A DNA stretch of 64,000 bases. Origin: Hippasteria phrygiana (lineage: Eukaryota; Echinodermata; Asteroidea; Valvatida; Goniasteridae). Each line of letters opens with the position of its first letter. The stretch's first letter is position 1. The stretch covers positions 1,984,001 to 2,048,000 of the forward strand of contig JAZGUH010000207.1 of NCBI GenBank assembly GCA_037893225.1, given 5' to 3'. The notes under the pieces are model-generated. The model was not told the DNA's origin and made no database searches. It saw nothing but the letters and a program-made list of their open reading frames with translations. The translations under genes were made by a program, and so were the position numbers. This document shows positions 54,319 to 64,000 of the stretch, in pieces.

Positions 54319-55813
54319 CACTATCATGAATTCCCAACTGATCCTAATTCGAAGCTTGTAAGTGATTCTCTGATTTAAACAAATATCATTAGGACCTAAG
54401 TTCCCTGAAATTGTGCTGCACAGTTTGCCGGCAACACCACCATGATTCTAGAAGTATATTTGCGATGAAATTGCGATGAGTGGTATACCATTGTATTGAC
54501 CTAACCAGAATCACGACGCAAGTCTTATTTGGATAATGTTAATTTTTATTGCGGGTTAAATGGATGAAATGAAGGCGAAAAGGTATAAGCCTGCAGCCAT
54601 GGCTAGTTCTTCAGTTGCTGAGGAACTTGACAGTATCAGTGGCAATCCCGAGCCCATTACTGACATCAGTTAGACGATAGATCAAAAGTAATAGACTGGA
54701 TTCAGACCAGTTCTAATGATTTGATGGAAAGTGCAACTTACAGAAAGGGTTATGGACAGGTATCACTCATTCTCAATCAACTTCTCTCAAGATCTTTCAC
54801 CCATTCCCCCGAAAACCAATGAAAACCCAATCTCTGTAAAATCGTCTGATATTTTTAAGTCCAATGGCTCGGAGAGTTAGTGTAGATCGACAAGTTTAGC
54901 GAAAAAAAAAACATTTCAGACGTCCACCGAAATGCATCAGGGTCTTGTAACATTTGTAGCCGCTTATCAAAACTGTCTGAAACAATACATGTGCTATCAG
55001 ACGTATTAGGCCGTATTTCAGCGGTGAATCCACGCATGACAGTTGCGGTGATGAAATCGAAGATATTCTGCCTAATGATGTCATGAGAGACATGTGCACA
55101 GAAAATGATTATGATAGCAACGAACTAAGTACATGGGCAATTAAATTACCTTCAAACATTTTTTTGCTACGTTGATAGGTCAGAATAGAAGAAGCTTAAA
55201 AATCAACAAAATGGTAACACATGCCCAAGATCTTGGATTCATATATTTCTTAAAGGACTAAAGAAACTACATCCGTATTGCTCTTTTCAGTTCAGACATT
55301 ACTACGTTTCTTCAAAATCATAGCTATCATAACCTGGGGGTTCTGTGCTTCAACTTTTGTAAAGACTTGATAAATTTTGGCTTTTAAAATTGGTCCTATT
55401 CGCCTTGGCAAGTGGAAGAATGCTGTATGAAAAATGGCAGCTAGCCGGTTTGGGAAAAACCACATTTTTAAGGGTGGTACTCTTTGGGGACAATTTACCG
55501 CAAGGTACGCACTTGTTCGTGAATCGGCTGGGTGATAATGCTGAAGCGCCCTCTATTGTTTGGCGGTAAACACTGGGTCTCGTCATCACGCCGATGTTCA
55601 CCGAAATTCTGCACAAGATGCAAGAGGAGACCGCGTTCGGCATGAGTTTCTTAACAACAAGACGTGGTAAGTAGTGCAAAATACAAAATAACCTGAACAC
55701 ATTAAGCACCAGAACATGCTGGACGTGAGCAGAAGTCTTTATGTTGAAGTGTACCTTTTAACTGTCGCGATGAAAATTGACAATGGGTTAAAAAGAGTTG
55801 TATTGTGGCCGAC
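54319..55813. other. No recognised feature
   Basis: I found no repeat, RNA gene or protein motif. Open frames up to 119 codons (55350-55709, minus) show no familiar pattern. Confidence 0.45.
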
Positions 55814-56226
55814 ATTAGTCCGAGTAACTTGGACCCTTTATCGCCTGTTTAAACATTTGGACATGATCTGGCGATAGTAGGGTCCATGTCCATGTACGGC
55901 GATTTCCTATTCATTATTTAAATACGTCTAAAGTCCCAACAAAAACATCAGAATTCACCGTTACAACGGCCACCAAAATACTAGATACGCCACCTGAGGA
56001 TAGGAACAAGTGGAGTTCCATGATCAGATGGAGGTATACCAAGGTTCACTTACCATCAAAATAAAAAGTGAAATTTACCGTTTAATTCCCAGAGACACCC
56101 GCATAACATGTCTTTTTGCTGTCTTTGAGTTCAAATCGTGACCCCTCGACCTTGCATGACGTCACCCTGATGCGCAGCGCACGCATGCACCGGGCGGCAA
56201 CCTTTTTATGCCGGCGACTATTTCGT
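55814..56226 (+). mobile_element. Half foldback element (left TIR only)
   Basis: Starts AGTCCGAGTAACTTGGACCC, then AACATTTGGACATGATCTGG, TAGATACGCCACCTGAGG and CCGTTTAATTCCCAGAGACA, as in 3506-4578. The second TIR is missing; a palindromic element follows directly. Confidence 0.75.
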
Positions 56227-56525
56227 GCAACTTCGGTGCATAAACCAGTTACAAAGTAATGGAGCGGATTTTTGAACATGAACGATGTTTTCCGATCGAT
56301 TATCGGCCAGCGGCACTGTGCGCGCCTCGGGCTTGATAATCCAACTGATGTTTGCTGAGATACTAACAGCGATCAGCAAACAGCCGTTGTATATCGAGCC
56401 CCGAGGTTAGGCGCGCACTGTGCTGCTGGCCGATATTCGATCGGAAAACCATCGTTCATGTTCAAAAATCCGCTCCATTACTTTGTACACAGCTGGTTTG
56501 TGCATGCACCGAAGTTGCATGAAAA
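56227..56525 (+). mobile_element. Palindromic element, ~120-bp arms
   Basis: GGATTTTTGAACATGAACGA, TCGATTATCGGCCAGC and GTGCGCGCCT on the left pair with AGGCGCGCACTGTGC, GCTGGCCGATATTCGATCG and TCGTTCATGTTCAAAAATCC on the right. The loop is about 80 bp. Outermost pairs are ATGCCGGCG/TGCACCGAAG-type and weak. Confidence 0.82.
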
Positions 56526-56812
56526 ATTCACCTTTTTCGGGTTTAAGCATATTCTCATTTTGAGGGGATCACAAGCTGCATGAATTACTACTCTGCTGGT
56601 AAGGTGAGTGTTTGGTTGATATATTCAGGGAAACGGAAGATATCGGATCATATTGGCAAAAAAAAGCAACACACCGCTGAAAACCCAATACAAATTACAA
56701 CTACAAAAAAGTACAAGTGTTTCCAGCTCTAAACGGCGAATCTTAAATGTCAATGTCAGGAGCCTAGAGCTGGAATTTTCAAGCTAGGGTAAGGGGGGCC
56801 TATAACGTTACA

Positions 56813-56908
56813 GGTCAACTCGGTCCGAAGTCAACTCGGTCCGAAGTCAACTCGGTCCGAAGTCAACTCGGTCCGAAGTCAACTCGGTCCGAAGTCAACT
56901 CGGTCCGA
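56813..56908 (+). repeat. 16-bp tandem repeat, 6 copies
   Basis: Unit GTCAACTCGGTCCGAA, six head-to-tail copies with no change except in the last. Confidence 0.97.
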
Positions 56909-58082
56909 GCCCAGCCCTGGTAGTAGTATAGTCGGACTCCCTATTATCGCGGCAACTCTATTATCGCGGCATAGGAAACATTTTTTTTTTGAGTTGCCAA
57001 AACTTCTTCGTGTGACGATTTTTTAACCAGTTCATCAGGCATTAAGGACTTCCTGCCGAGTTGTATAAAAATGACGATTGTAAAATGTTGTGTCGGGTCT
57101 TTTAATGATTTTTAATAAATATTAACGTTTTCCAAAACTTGTAAATTTTGCCTTACCGTGTCTGCTAAAAAGGTACCGTCTATATTTTAACATAAATCTT
57201 TAATGGTGGTCTGTCCATGGAAGTTCCATTGTCTGGTTCCCATTCTACAGCTGCAAATGTAAAATGACGCAGAAGGACGATATTTCCACCGCGAAATCGT
57301 AAACACTTTTACGGGATCAAAATAGGGACAGTGCGGTAAAAAAATAATACAACGCACCGAGTAAAGTGAATGACGCCCCCAATCGTCAATCAGTAGAGTT
57401 GTCTCAGTGAATTCTGTCGCCTTCCGGGGGGACAGGGTGTTAAGAAATCATCTTGCAGGGCCTAATCGTCTTTAACCCTAACAGCCCAAGCCTTTTTACT
57501 AGAATCCTTCCCTAACCACACAAACTCCAACACTGTGTAGTAAACCAATGGCACATTCTTTGTACTTAGAAAAAATCATGGCATCAAGTCCCATGCAAAG
57601 TGATGGTGCCAAGGCTCTACAGTACCCAATCACACAAAATTCAACACAAAGGGGTGTTTGATTTTGGCAGGTTAGGGAAGGTTAGGGTTAATCAATCTCT
57701 ATTCCGATCAGGAAACGTAATAAGTACCGCGATAATACAGCGTCCCGTCCTACTGTACTGTCTGTACTTAATTAATGGTAATGCAACGATTCTTTCTCAT
57801 ATGTTACAGGTACAGTCGGGTGTCCATACAGTAGCATAATAAAAACTAGCAACATGAAACACAGTTGTCGCCTATGCCTACATGCACTTGGAACGTCGGC
57901 GAATCCACATGAAGTAAGTGTTGGTTATTGCCTAACAATGATGGGTTACTCCATGAAATTGAGACACACACACATTTTGGCATTCTTTGATCATGTAATT
58001 GTTTTTCTTGTTTAAACTAAACTGGCTTTAGTGGTGATTATGGTACTACTTGAGGAGTAAAAGGAAGGCTTTTGAATGATAC
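56909..58082. other. No recognised gene
   Basis: Contains a 16-bp direct pair CTATTATCGCGGCAACT / CTATTATCGCGGCATAG near 56940-56970. Nothing else identified. Confidence 0.45.
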
Positions 58083-58420
58083 ATGGTGGCATGGGTGGCT
58101 TGTGCGTAAAGCGCTCGCCTCTCACCAATGTGGCCCGGGTTCGATTCCCGGCTCGGACCATATGTGAGTAGAGCTGTGCGTTGGTTCTCTCCTGTGCCAC
58201 GAGGGTTTTTCTCCGGGTCCTCCGGCTTTCCTCCCTCTCGAAAAATCAAACACTTTCGATCTCTGGCTGTGCTCCGTGGTCATATATGGGTCGATGTGGC
58301 CGGCTGCCAGAGGCGCCTTTACGTGCCAGCGACTCGACCACGTTGTAGCCGCGTCCTTTGCAATTCAGCATCCCAGCTGCGAGTAAGGATGATTAGCCTC
58401 CCAAATTAAACATGAGGGCA
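58083..58420 (+). mobile_element. tRNA-derived SINE
   Basis: The 5' part is tRNA-like: TGGCTTGTGCGTAAAGCGC (A-box region, about 58096-58114) and GGTTCGATTCC (perfect B box, 58138-58148) with CCCGGG/CCCGGC arms. The body has CGAGGGTTTTTCTCCGGGTC and CTCCGGCTTTCCTCC, which I recall as a conserved central domain of some invertebrate SINEs (Meta-type), unverified. The 3' end is near AAATTAAACATGAGGGC. It would be transcribed by RNA polymerase III and mobilised by a LINE. Confidence 0.75.
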
Positions 58421-59820
58421 TTATGTGATATATTTATGTTTTTTCACCAAGTGTGATGGTGTCCCAGGCTAAATTATGGGGTAATTTTGTGACACAAAAA
58501 CTTACAAAGTACAAATAAGGTTCAGAGGTTAAAATTTTTTACTATTTTTTTTCTTTTACATGAGAAGTAAGAAACACTGCATGTAACAACAACAAATCAT
58601 ATTTTCAGTATCTCTTACATCTTTTCTGTTATATGGCTAACAAATCTGTGGTTAAGGAGGTAACAGATGGTGTCCCACTCTGTTAAATATTGTTATATCC
58701 TGCCTGCATTTCTAGCTTTCTTACTTTTCATCAAATGAAGTCTGAATTAAATTTCTTTTCTTTTGTGTGATTACCATTTTAATAAAATTAACTTGTAGAG
58801 TCAATATATTGAACTGCCTTTTCAAAATTGGGGAAAAATGTACTCGGATGTAACGGTGGTGTCCCACGTTATCCTAACAATTTGGGGAACTTTCTTCCAT
58901 AATTTATCTGTAAGCAGTATGTGAAATGTCCATGCAACATTATAACAAAGACTTGAAAAACCTCTTTTGAAAAACATAAAAAAGACCCCCTAAATTGGTA
59001 TCATGTGTAAGTTTTCCACCCTTGATGGAGTGGTGTCCCATGTTACATCCTTGCAGGCTTGCCAAATCAATTATTACATCAAATGTTTTAGCCAACTGTA
59101 TTTGATGGGTATGTAAAAAGATAACATTTTCTAACTACCACATACAGATTTGTTATTATAGCTTTCGAAGCGTAAACGGAAATAGTTTAGGCTGAAATTC
59201 ACATATAATTGAATACCCATGTGATCAGAAGCAGTATGTTTTTGGCCTCGTATAGACCAAAGTGTTCAGAAGCTGTCTAGGATTTGAACTCCCGACGCGA
59301 GAACCTTCTGTTGCCACGATGACTCCTCCTCGACTGTAATCTCCTCAGCTTGTTTGCGACGTATTCCCAAACCTGCCTTCGCTCGTTCTTTCATTAATCC
59401 ATCAAGGGTGTTTCTCAGTTGTAGGAAGTCTGGGTCCAACAAAAACTTGTAGCTCTTGCCTTTCAGCTAAAAATAGAGCTGAACGCTGATCACAAGCTCA
59501 TGAAGTGTTTCTCCAGGGTAGTCTTCGCCATTCTTCTTTTTCACCTCGCATATGAATCTTGCCAAGGAATAATTAATTTCGTCCTTAGTCATGTTATCCA
59601 AATCCACGTTGATGGGGCCGATGTTCGATGATGCATCACAGACAGCTTTCATCAGGTTACGACACATCTGCTAATCCCGAAACAAGTCTACAGCCCATCG
59701 GATTTGGCGCTCCGTACTCTCAGCAAGTCTGTTAAATTAAAAGAATCCGTCAAACAATCCACAAGGGAAACTGACTAGGTAAATTTGAATGCATTTTCAA
59801 TGTGAACAAACAAATAAACT
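58421..59820. other. No recognised gene
   Basis: AT-rich. The word GGTGTCCCA recurs four times (58450, 58671, 58859 and 59031, each in a GATGG/GGTGGTGTCCCA context) without a clear tandem unit. A minus-strand 66-codon frame (59467-59667, MTKDEINYSLARFICEVKKK) is Lys/Glu-rich but unidentified. Confidence 0.45.
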
Positions 59821-59892
59821 GGCAGGAGCGGGATTCGAACCTGCGACCTCCGGGTTACCGTACCGGCGCTCTACCAACTGAGATATCTTGCC
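59821..59892 (-). tRNA. tRNA-like sequence (possible tRNA-Thr or pseudogene)
   Basis: The minus strand starts GGCAAGATATCTCAGTTGG, carries a near-standard A box and the B box GGTTCGAATCC, and ends TCCTGCC. The acceptor stem pairs at 6 of 7 positions, the T arm is perfect and the D stem is weak. The anticodon stem CCGG/CCGG has a mismatch next to the loop, and the loop ACGGTAA would give anticodon GGT (Thr) but lacks the universal T33. This favours a pseudo-tRNA or tRNA-derived repeat over a working tRNA. Confidence 0.5.
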
Positions 59893-60968
59893 CTATGTTG
59901 GCGGTCTCCCAAATTATCAGTATCTTTGTTCGGGAGGGCTCTAGTTAGAAGTCATAAACCCAGAACAAAGAAGAGTGGAGGGATAACACATATAAGTCTG
60001 TGTGACCATGTGTTTTTGATGGAGAACAAAAGCCATTTATCACAGTATCTGTGTGTGAGATGACAAACAAAATTGTGGATTGGTCACTCAATCCCACATG
60101 TATATGTAGGCCCCTATGGTGTCGGAACATAATAGGGGTGCTGGAACATAGGTTGAGCAGTCGGAACCTAGGGGTGTCGGAATATAGGTGTGTCGGAACA
60201 TTGGTGTCTAACCATCAAAGATACCCGTCCCTTCGTGAAACCTAAAATCTCAGTTGACCTACTTTTACAAATTCCGTATGTTTTGTGCATCTTCGTGAAA
60301 ATGCAATTTTGTGATATGTCGGCCCCTTGCACAGTTAGTCTAATTAAGAAATCAATTAACTTTAATTTGCTCATGAAAGGTATATGGTCAGGTACGACGT
60401 TAATCACCACAAAAGTGAATAAAAATAGAAATCGAAACAATTATCAGTTTTTACATACATTTATTGGCATACTCAAGTGAATTTTGGCAAATGTGTTAGA
60501 AAAAAATGGTACATAATAGGTTAAATTTTCAAAGCACAATCAGGCCAGAAAAGCTCAGAAAATGCCAACCAACAAATTTTAGCTCACCGGGCTATGTACT
60601 TTAGCACAATTATTGAGCATACTTCCTGACCCTCTCGTGTTATAATAAAGTATGGGAGGATCAGATCGCTGTAGGAGAAATAGGAGGCCATCTTGTTGAT
60701 AATGCACACTACATACATGTACATGTACCTTTACATTTAGTGTGATTACTGGCCAGTGTATTGTGAATACATGTAGCCCCAAAGACGTTTTAAAATAAAT
60801 TGAGTTTTGTTCGTCACACAGACGAAATTCCTTCACGCACGCATTTTGAGTCCAGATCAACCACCTGGTTGAGCCCTTTGTTCGTTTCTTAGACGAAATT
60901 CCTTCACGCACACACTTTGCGTTCCAGGTCTAGGTTTATCACCTGGTGTTTTGGTAAAACAATAGACC
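59893..60968. other. No recognised gene; small local repeats
   Basis: Degenerate GTCGGAACATA / GTCGGAATATAGGTG words at 60119-60212, and a twice-present TTTGTTCGT, ACGAAATTCCTTCACGCAC block at about 60808-60845 and 60880-60920. Confidence 0.5.
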
Positions 60969-61158
60969 ATGTTTTACTATTTAAGAGCGTCTTCTACAGA
61001 AACTCTTCACTTCAGGCTCACGCACTCATTGCTGAATGTTGCTAGTGCCCCATTTTTACTACCGGTACACTTTGTATTGCATTCCCCACTCACCCACCCA
61101 TCCCCATCGGTATTTCCCTTCGTTTTATCGTTTTTTCTCTTTCTATTTTTGTCCCCAG

Positions 61159-61443
61159 GCTTGCAAGGTCATAACTGCTTCAGCTGTGGTATGCCAGGAC
61201 ATTGGTCAAGATTCTGCCCCTTTGCCGCCTCGCAAAGCTTTTACCAGCATGGATCCAGATTTAGATACAGCCCCTACAGCTCCTTCGGCAGCAGAAACGC
61301 CCCCGGACATCCATCGATGCCCCATCAACCTCTTCTACCCTCGATCGCTACCGCAACAACCAAGCTGTCCAAGCACACCCAAGACGGAGGCCGACCCCTC
61401 TCAAATTAGTACGTTCGGCAATAAATTCGACGACATTATCAAG
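61159..61443 (+). pseudogene. Gag-type CCHC zinc-knuckle exon or retroelement fragment
   Basis: A polypyrimidine tract ending TTTTTGTCCCCAG (AG at 61157-61158) resembles a splice acceptor. Directly after it, one frame encodes a perfect zinc knuckle, CFSCGMPGHWSRFC (Cys-x2-Cys-x4-His-x4-Cys, 61176-61217), followed by a Ser/Pro/Arg-rich tail to a stop at 61407. The hydrophobic residues that the open frame shows before it (from 60969) are just the translated pyrimidine tract. An AAG followed by GTACCT (61443/61444) could be a donor in another frame. With RT-like sequence at 61655 this is most likely a decayed retroelement gag, but a host exon is possible. Confidence 0.5.
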
Positions 61444-61654
61444 GTACCTTGTGTTCATGATAACAATGATTAACCATCTGATAGTGTCAATGTGAAAGGC
61501 AGATTACGAGCTCGCAGCGGTTTCTGGTCTAGTATTAAGGCCCCTGACATGATTTTATCCATGCTTTTTTCATTTGATTTGAAATGTCGAAATTCACCCA
61601 CATTTTCATAAGTTTTTGGGATTTGCTTGGTGTCTCGACGGCGTCCTAAGGTCC

Positions 61655-61702
61655 TTTCAGTTTACAGTTTTACCTTTTGGTTTATCATCGGCCCCTTTCA
61701 GT
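61655..61702 (+). pseudogene. Reverse transcriptase scrap (DIRS or LTR type)
   Basis: The frame reads FQFTVLPFGLSSAPFS, the well-conserved block of DIRS-type and LTR-type reverse transcriptases. Adjacent sequence is too decayed to extend. Its position ~440 bp after the zinc knuckle fits a gag-to-pol order in a deleted element. Confidence 0.55.
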
Positions 61703-62246
61703 CTGGTTTTTCTTCATTTAAGTTACGATAAACCAAAGTGAGGGCTCGCGCCTAGTTAGGCCAATAAGGCCAAGTTTAAATTAGCATGTTTATCATTCCC
61801 TTTTGTCTGACAATTTCCTAAAGTAAGGGCCAACGAGGCCAAGTGTTTATATCAGCATACTTATAATTTTCCTTTTTATTCCAAAGTACTTTAAGTATCA
61901 TTTAAACATTCAGCGTTTTGTGCATGCAGACCAACATCCCTATACTGTCTGAATACATCTTTTTAAATTATGCTATTCTGTCTTTGGTGTTCTATTATTT
62001 TGTCGTTGTATAGGACCAAAACTGTTTTTCATGCGTATGAGCGCAGCGAAGTAGCATGAAAATCCAAGAATTGTGTCGCTTAATTTCCCCAAAACAAACC
62101 GGACAAAACACCTCCGTCATGAAGTCGGACAAACAAGCGGATAAGTTCCAGATATAAGTTTATTTAAAAACAAATATAGGAAATGAAATTATAGGCCTAT
62201 ACACAATTTACAAATTTATCAAAGTAAACCAGAGGGATTTTTCGTA
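61703..62246. other. No recognised gene
   Basis: Two similar ~110-bp blocks carry GGCCAATAAGGCCAAGT (61760) and GGCCAACGAGGCCAAGT (61828) followed by similar TTTATCATTCC / TTATAATTTTCC text; otherwise nothing. Confidence 0.5.
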
Positions 62247-62300
62247 TAAATGAATAAATGAATAAATGAATAAATGAATAAATGAATAACTGAATAACTT
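62247..62300 (+). repeat. 8-bp tandem repeat (AAATGAAT)n
   Basis: About six units, the last two with C in place of A (GAATAACT). Confidence 0.93.
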
Positions 62301-62929
62301 AGTTCACTCAATTAAGAATGATGAAATAAACTTCTTTTTTCCAACAAAGCAATGAACTTGAATATAATGTACTTATCCAAATGGAACAAAAAGTCAACTC
62401 GGATACATTCTAGTTTCAGCAAGACAATGAATTAGCAAGGTTTAAAAATAGCTTAGTTCCAAATGTACAACACCAAAACTTATGGTTGACTTCAGTCGGA
62501 TAAATCAGTGAAACAAATGCAAATCAAAGTCTTGAATGAATGATGCCAAGCTGGTTTTAGAAAGCAAACGAAACTACAAGGTCTGCGTCAAATGCTTCTG
62601 TCCTGTCGATTTTGTTTTAATGCAAATCGCCCATCACAAGGCCAAAGGCCACTCGAGGTGTGGAAGAACCAGCCCCTTACACTGAAACAAGACAAAACTA
62701 GAGCTCTGTCTGTCTGTTGGTCAACAGAACAGAGGGCTTTTCCGTTATTTTCACTATTTAATTGGATATCATCTTGTTTATTATCAAGAGAAGACAAAAT
62801 ACAAAATAGGGTAATTTTTTATACGGCGAATGTGTATGGTAAATGTACAATGTAATAAAGACCTTAGGTTAGTAGGACCTAAAATTCAAACTAAAAATTT
62901 TTACGTAGACGTTTATGTCACTTTACACA

Positions 62930-63945
62930 CACGATGACGTCATCATGACGTCACTCTTCGGCATACAATTTCAGCTTAGGGTGTATGTTTGTGTTAAGTC
63001 TGATTAAGATCTGAAATTGTTTAGTGACCAAAGTGGCTCTTACAAATGTCGTGTACAGTCTATGGGATTTAGGATAGAACTAAACAATTTATAGAAAATC
63101 AGCCGATGACGTCATCATGACGTCACTTTGGATTGTACATGCTAGTAGCACTATCTACCTACCCACTAATTTTTATGACGATCAGACCTACCCTTATATG
63201 TGTTTTAAAAAAGCACATTTTTGATGACGTCATGATGACGTCAAACATTTTTCACATTTATGTGAAAGAATATAGGCGCTAACAAAACTATTACAAAAAG
63301 GATTTTGAATTTAGCATGTTCTGTTGACAAGATATGGCTTTAACAAATGTTAAGGTTCAAAAACTTAAACATTACTATAAAATCGTATGATGACGTCATC
63401 ATGACGTCACCTCAATTTTCATCTATAACATGAGCTGATCTACCAATATACCAGGTATGAATGCAATCGGAAGTACAGTTCTCTAGATAAGGGCCCTTGA
63501 AAAATGCACCTTTAACATGACGTCACGTGACATGTGATGACGTCATCATGACGTAAAGTTCGGCACACATTGTGAGCGGTTGGTGTAAGTGTCTGCCAAG
63601 TTTAAAAGTAGCTAAAGTGGCTAGTAAGAAAGAAAACGTTTACAAATGCTATGGGCAATAGTCTAGCGACTTGAAAAAAGACTAGAAATCAACCCCTTTT
63701 ATAAACAGCATGCACATTTAAGCCATGGTTATCCGCCCTTCCCAGAATTCCTTTGTGTTATATTGAATTTGGTCTAAATTTTCAAATGGCTGTTATTTCT
63801 TACTTGAGTGAGCCACGATCATGAAATTTTGGAATTATAGGTAGAGAAAAATTCAATGTATACATTTTTATAATCGGACCGACCCTGACATGCGTTTAAA
63901 ATTTATTTTTGTTTTGATGATGTTATCATGACGTCACAAAAATGT
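62930..63945 (+). repeat. Array of double TGACGTCA palindromes
   Basis: GATGACGTCATCATGACGTC occurs at about 62934, 63105, 63389 and 63536, with variants at 63222 (GATGACGTCATGATGACGTC) and 63915 (ATGATGTTATCATGACGTC). Spacing ranges from 115 to 380 bp. Intervening text is loosely similar (GAAATTGTTTAGTGACCAAAG, AAGTGGCT, TACAAATG). Probably an old tandem duplication continuing past the window end. Confidence 0.8.
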
Positions 63946-64000
63946 TCCCTTTTAGGACATATCTTTGAGACATACCAATGCTATAACAAAAAGAATTTTG

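Noticed and set aside
60969..61158. Hydrophobic N-terminus (possible signal or membrane segments) before the zinc knuckle
   Set aside because: It is the translation of a pyrimidine-rich tract that ends in a splice-acceptor-like CAG; Phe/Leu/Ser/Pro content reflects CT richness.

Overview
This window is eukaryotic, repeat-dominated DNA. I see no gene-dense stretch, no bacterial operon structure and no long host coding gene. Instead there are nested inverted-repeat elements, minisatellites, broken retrotransposons, a mariner copy, a tRNA-derived SINE and two endogenous DNA-virus-like elements. Recurrent words such as TAGGCCTAC and ACATGTACATGTA, together with the element types, suggest a marine invertebrate, perhaps a deuterostome such as an echinoderm or hemichordate. 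That assignment is from memory and has low confidence.

Layout. (1) 1-17 kb is one giant imperfect palindrome. The left arm (1-9193) and right arm (11480-16966) are near-identical reverse complements around a 2.3-kb spacer that carries a LINE 3' end. The arms carry mirrored copies of a dead non-LTR reverse transcriptase, a foldback element and several hairpin MITEs. The left arm alone holds a 3.6-kb insertion (4858-8453) with terminal inverted repeats; its empty site is preserved in the right arm. (2) 16.2-23 kb is a direct duplication of a ~3.3-kb unit. Each unit contains a foldback element with a 16-bp minisatellite at its centre, of about 11 and 24 copies. (3) 23-29 kb is mixed: a possible host exon, MITEs, a direct repeat and a complete foldback element. 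(4) 29.9-31.4 kb is a small AT-rich virus-like element: a broken minus-strand gene and an open plus-strand gene diverging from a 39-bp spacer with dyad symmetry. (5) 31.8-43.1 kb holds minisatellites (14 bp; 15 bp repeated in three compound units). The middle unit is split by a 3.86-kb Harbinger-like insertion with a TTA target duplication.

(6) 45.1-52.5 kb is the most gene-like region: a partial Polinton/Maverick (adintovirus-like) element. On the plus strand it encodes a decayed small basic protein, an accessory protein, an integrase with chromodomain (frameshifted), a penton-like protein (intact), a minor virion-like protein (frameshifted), a double-jelly-roll major capsid protein (intact) and an adenain-type protease (frameshift plus stop). 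On the minus strand are a WW-PC4 fusion protein and a Cys/His protein, both intact. I see no DNA polymerase B or packaging ATPase. The virion-structure and minus-strand genes are open while the integration and maturation genes are broken. Candidate TATA boxes precede the penton gene and the WW-PC4 gene.

(7) 53-64 kb holds a defective mariner transposase, a half foldback, a hairpin element, a SINE, a tRNA-like sequence, a gag-type zinc knuckle with a reverse-transcriptase scrap, and a closing ~1-kb array of TGACGTCA palindromes.

Long open frames inside the minisatellites are products of repeat periodicity, not genes. All family assignments come from reading motifs; no database search was possible.
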